Positions 61,433 through 64,000 of a stretch of 64,000 nucleotides of DNA are shown here, piece by piece. The number at the start of each line of letters is the position of its first letter. Position 1 is the stretch's first letter. The notes under the pieces were generated by a model. The model saw nothing but the letters and a program-made list of their open reading frames with translations. It was not told where the DNA came from and made no database searches. A program made the position numbers and the translations under genes. The stretch lies in contig CAWAWN010000001.1 in assembly GCA_963785815.1 (NCBI GenBank), positions 124,001-188,000 of the forward strand. Direction: 5' to 3'. The DNA comes from UBA4742 sp963785815 (lineage in GTDB: Bacteria; Actinomycetota; Acidimicrobiia; Acidimicrobiales; Acidimicrobilacustridaceae).

Positions 61433-63175
61433 TTGGAACTTCTGCACCCGCGTCATCGATGGACCATCGGGCTGGTGTCCGTGGTCTGCGTGTTGGCCAT
61501 CGCCGCCACGGCGTGCGGCAGTTCCAAGAGCTCGAGCGGGGGCACCACACCGACCACTGGGGCGCACACCAGCCAGACGCTGGCCGCCACCACCCCACCC
61601 AAGTCGGGAGGCTCGATCACCGTCGGCCTCGAGGCCGAGCAGAGCGGGTTCAACCCGGCCAACACCAACACCCGCTGGGACATCTCCGGCACCGAGGAGG
61701 GTCTGGCCATCTACGACCCGATGGCCGCCTTCGACATCGAGGGCAACTGGAAGCCCTACCTGGCCAAGTCGTTCGTTCCCAACGCCGACTACACCTCGTG
61801 GACCGTGACCATGCGGTCCGGCATCACCTTCCAGGACGGCGAGCCCCTGACCGCCGACGCGGTGACGACGGCCTACAAGGCGTTCATCGCCGGCGCCCTC
61901 ACCGGGCCCGTCTTCTCCGACGTCCAGTCGGTGCAGACCACCGGACCGCTCACGCTGACCTTCACCATGAAGGAGCCCTGGGTGACCTTCCCGGCCTCGC
62001 TGACCTCGCAGGTGGGCATGATCCCGGCGCCGTCGACCATGACCGACAAGGACCCGGCGACGGGCGCCCCCAAGGCCACCGACGCCAGCAACTCCCACCC
62101 GATCGGGACCGGCCCCTTCACGTTCGTGAGCTGGACGCCCAACAGCCAGCTGGTCACGACCAGGAACAAGAGCTACTGGCGCAAGGACAGCAACGGCGTG
62201 CAGCTGCCCTACCTCAACGGCATCACCTTCAAGCCCATCACCGATCACGGCACCCGGGACTCGGCCATGGACGCCGGCAACATCGACGTCGAGCAGAACG
62301 ACAACGCCAACAGCCTCATCCACTTCCGCCAGGAGGCGTCGGCCGGCAAGGTCCAGCTGGTGGAGGACAACGGGCCGGGTGAGGAGACCGACTTCGTCAT
62401 CGTCAACACCCAGGACCCGGCCATGAGCGACCCGCTGGTGCGCGAGGCCATGGCCTACGCCACCAACCGGCAGGCCTACAACACGCTGATCAACCAGGGC
62501 ATCCTCGAGGACGCCAACGGGCCGTTCAAGCCCATCTCCAAGTGGTACACGAAGACCGACTACCCCAACTACGACCTGGCCAAGGCCAAGCAGCTGGTGC
62601 AGCAGTACACGCAGAAGACCGGCCACCCGCCGACCTTCACGCTGGGCGCCACCAATGACCCGGACGCCCAGAAGGGAGCCACCGCGCTCCAGCAGATGTG
62701 GGACCAGGCCGGCATGAAGATCACCACCAAGAGCATCGACCAGACCAGCTTCATCTCCCAGGCGGTCACCGGCGCCTACCAGGCCAACGTGTGGCGCCAG
62801 TTCGGGGCCATCGACCCCGACACCGACGCGCTGTGGTGGTACTCGGCCAACGCCGGAACCGGGGCGAGCGGGGGTCTGGCCCTCAACATCGCCCGCAACA
62901 AGGACCCCCAGGTCGACGCCGCCCTGAACAAGGGGCGCCAGTCGACCTCGTTCGCCGACCGCAAGGCCGCCTACGACCAGCTCCAGCAGCGCTTCGCGGC
63001 CGACATCCCCTATGTGTGGCTCCAGCACGTGATCTGGTTCATCGTGGCCGGCAACCACGTGCGAGGTCTGACCAACGGTCCCCTGCCCGACGGCGAGGCG
63101 TCGCTGCCCATCGGTGGCGGCGGCGACTTCGGCGGGGTCGTCCGTTGGACCCAGATGTGGCTCACGAACGCGTGA
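61433..63175 (+). CDS. ABC transporter substrate-binding lipoprotein, family 5 (peptide type)
   Basis: A 580-residue binding protein for peptides or related solutes. A signal peptide ending ATACGSS supplies the lipobox Cys. SGGSITVGLEAEQSGFNPAN and ITFQDGEPLTADAVTTAYK are typical of the DppA/OppA family. The preferred start is TTG 61433, placed after the GGGGGAA ribosome site; GTG 61394 upstream is the alternative. The permease gene follows 22 bases later. Confidence 0.92.
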   Translation: MELLHPRHRWTIGLVSVVCVLAIAATACGSSKSSSGGTTPTTGAHTSQTLAATTPPKSGGSITVGLEAEQSGFNPANTNTRWDISGTEEGLAIYDPMAAFDIEGNWKPYLAKSFVPNADYTSWTVTMRSGITFQDGEPLTADAVTTAYKAFIAGALTGPVFSDVQSVQTTGPLTLTFTMKEPWVTFPASLTSQVGMIPAPSTMTDKDPATGAPKATDASNSHPIGTGPFTFVSWTPNSQLVTTRNKSYWRKDSNGVQLPYLNGITFKPITDHGTRDSAMDAGNIDVEQNDNANSLIHFRQEASAGKVQLVEDNGPGEETDFVIVNTQDPAMSDPLVREAMAYATNRQAYNTLINQGILEDANGPFKPISKWYTKTDYPNYDLAKAKQLVQQYTQKTGHPPTFTLGATNDPDAQKGATALQQMWDQAGMKITTKSIDQTSFISQAVTGAYQANVWRQFGAIDPDTDALWWYSANAGTGASGGLALNIARNKDPQVDAALNKGRQSTSFADRKAAYDQLQQRFAADIPYVWLQHVIWFIVAGNHVRGLTNGPLPDGEASLPIGGGGDFGGVVRWTQMWLTNA

Positions 63176-63197
63176 TGCCGGCCGACGGGAGAGCGAG

Positions 63198-64000
63198 ATG
63201 AGGTTCGTCCGCAAGCGCGTGCTGCAACTCGTCCTGGTGCTGCTGGCCGTCACGTTCTTGTCGTTCCTGATGATCAACCTGCTGCCCGGCGACCCGGCCC
63301 GGGCGGTGTGCGGCATCAGCTGCGACCAGAAGGCCTACGAGCAGACGCGGGCCGACCTGGGGCTCGACCACAACATCGTGTACCGCTACGTCACCTGGCT
63401 GAAGGACCTGGTCAGCGGCGACATGGGCACGTCGGCCACCAACAAGCAGCCGGTGTCCCAGGCGCTGTCCCAGCGGCTGCCGGTGACCATCGAGCTGCTC
63501 ATCTACTCCGAGATCATCGCCCTGGTGCTGGCCATCCCGTTGGCCATCCTGGCCGCGCAACGGGCGGGCTCGGTGTTCGACCGCGCCTCCACCACGGTGG
63601 CGTTCGGCATGTTGTCGGTACCCGACTTCGTGGTGGGGATCCTGCTGATCCTGATCTTCGCCGTGAACCTGGGGTGGTTCCCCGTCACCAAACAGGTGGG
63701 ATTCTTCAGCGACCCCGTCGGCAACCTCCACGACATGTTCCTGCCCGCCCTGACGCTGGCCTTCGGGGAGATGGCGGTCTACATGCGCCTGCTGCGCACC
63801 GACCTCATCTCCACGCTGCAGGAGGACTACATCACCATGGCCAAGGCCAAGGGGATCTCCTCGCGCCGGGTGCTGCTGCGCCACGCCTTCCGCCCGTCGA
63901 GCTTCTCGCTCATCACCGTGATCGGCCTGGACATGGGCCGGCTCATCGGCGGCGCCTTCATCGTCGAGATCCTCTTCGCCCTCAACGGCATGGGCAGCTA
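63198..64000 (+). CDS. ABC transporter permease, DppB type (partial)
   Basis: The first 267 codons of an inner-membrane permease that pairs with the binding protein upstream. MRFVRKRVLQLVLVLLAVTF and LLPGDPARAV are the typical DppB N-terminus. The EAA-type coupling loop is seen in ITMAKAKGISSRRVLLRHAF. The gene runs off the right edge, so the rest of the operon (second permease, ATPases) lies beyond. GGGAGAG precedes the ATG by five bases. Confidence 0.93.
   Translation, partial: MRFVRKRVLQLVLVLLAVTFLSFLMINLLPGDPARAVCGISCDQKAYEQTRADLGLDHNIVYRYVTWLKDLVSGDMGTSATNKQPVSQALSQRLPVTIELLIYSEIIALVLAIPLAILAAQRAGSVFDRASTTVAFGMLSVPDFVVGILLILIFAVNLGWFPVTKQVGFFSDPVGNLHDMFLPALTLAFGEMAVYMRLLRTDLISTLQEDYITMAKAKGISSRRVLLRHAFRPSSFSLITVIGLDMGRLIGGAFIVEILFALNGMGS

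Overview
The window is high-GC actinobacterial chromosome, most likely from the class Acidimicrobiia. This rests on a complete Pup-proteasome locus (mpa, dop, pup, prcB, prcA, pafA, pafB, pafC), an F420 biosynthesis gene of the fused FbiC type, a DUF222/HNH gene, a DUF3151 gene and a MarP-like protease. No rRNA, tRNA or CRISPR array was seen. Most gene starts are GTG or ATG. About twenty have a TAnnnT hexamer 6-9 bases upstream and no Shine-Dalgarno sequence, so leaderless transcription appears common.

Region by region. 1-14.9 kb (minus strand): mpa-dop-pup-prcB-prcA-pafA-pafB-pafC, then lepB, a zinc-ribbon protein, a small membrane protein, tatB/A, tatC, helY and a partial gene. This order resembles the mycobacterial proteasome-Tat-HelY neighbourhood. 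15-22 kb: ferredoxin and YqgE/AlgH (plus), then a tightly overlapping minus-strand chain of holin-like membrane protein, two small membrane proteins, a ThiS/TtuB-like sulfur carrier, TtuA and TrmI, with MarP next to it. LON-domain protein and DacB follow. 22-26 kb: a two-subunit NDP-forming acyl-CoA synthetase (large subunit frameshifted), a GH84 glycosidase and a TetR regulator. 26-34 kb (plus): tkt, tal, pgl, fbiC and a LOG-family gene, linking the pentose phosphate pathway to F420 synthesis. 34-39.5 kb: DUF222/HNH gene, several uncharacterised genes (one preceded by a DosR/DevR-like box), and a McrB-like AAA+ ATPase with a partner lacking an obvious nuclease motif.

39.5-50.9 kb: typA, rnd, a MobA-rhodanese fusion, flavin reductase, lipoprotein, GNAT, DUF3151, alpha/beta hydrolase, pyruvate kinase, then DNA alkylation repair (Ada-AlkA fusion and Ogt), a histidine phosphatase and a GNAT gene. 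50.9-59.5 kb: acyl-CoA dehydrogenase, SirB1-like protein, acyl-CoA ligase, a second glycerophosphodiesterase, a GlcD-like FAD oxidase, gamma-glutamyltransferase and a methyltransferase. 59.6-64 kb: a secreted transglycosylase-like protein, a 0.55 kb non-coding stretch rich in tetraloop hairpins with a strong sigma70-type promoter, and the start of a peptide-type ABC importer (binding protein and permease, cut by the window edge).

Points that most deserve follow-up are the TtuB-like protein with a tail beyond its Gly-Gly and its coupling to TtuA and TrmI, the DosR-like box before an unknown gene, the McrB-like pair, the hairpin-rich region at 61 kb, the shared stop codon/-10 promoters, and a roughly 65-bp repeat found at two convergent gene junctions.
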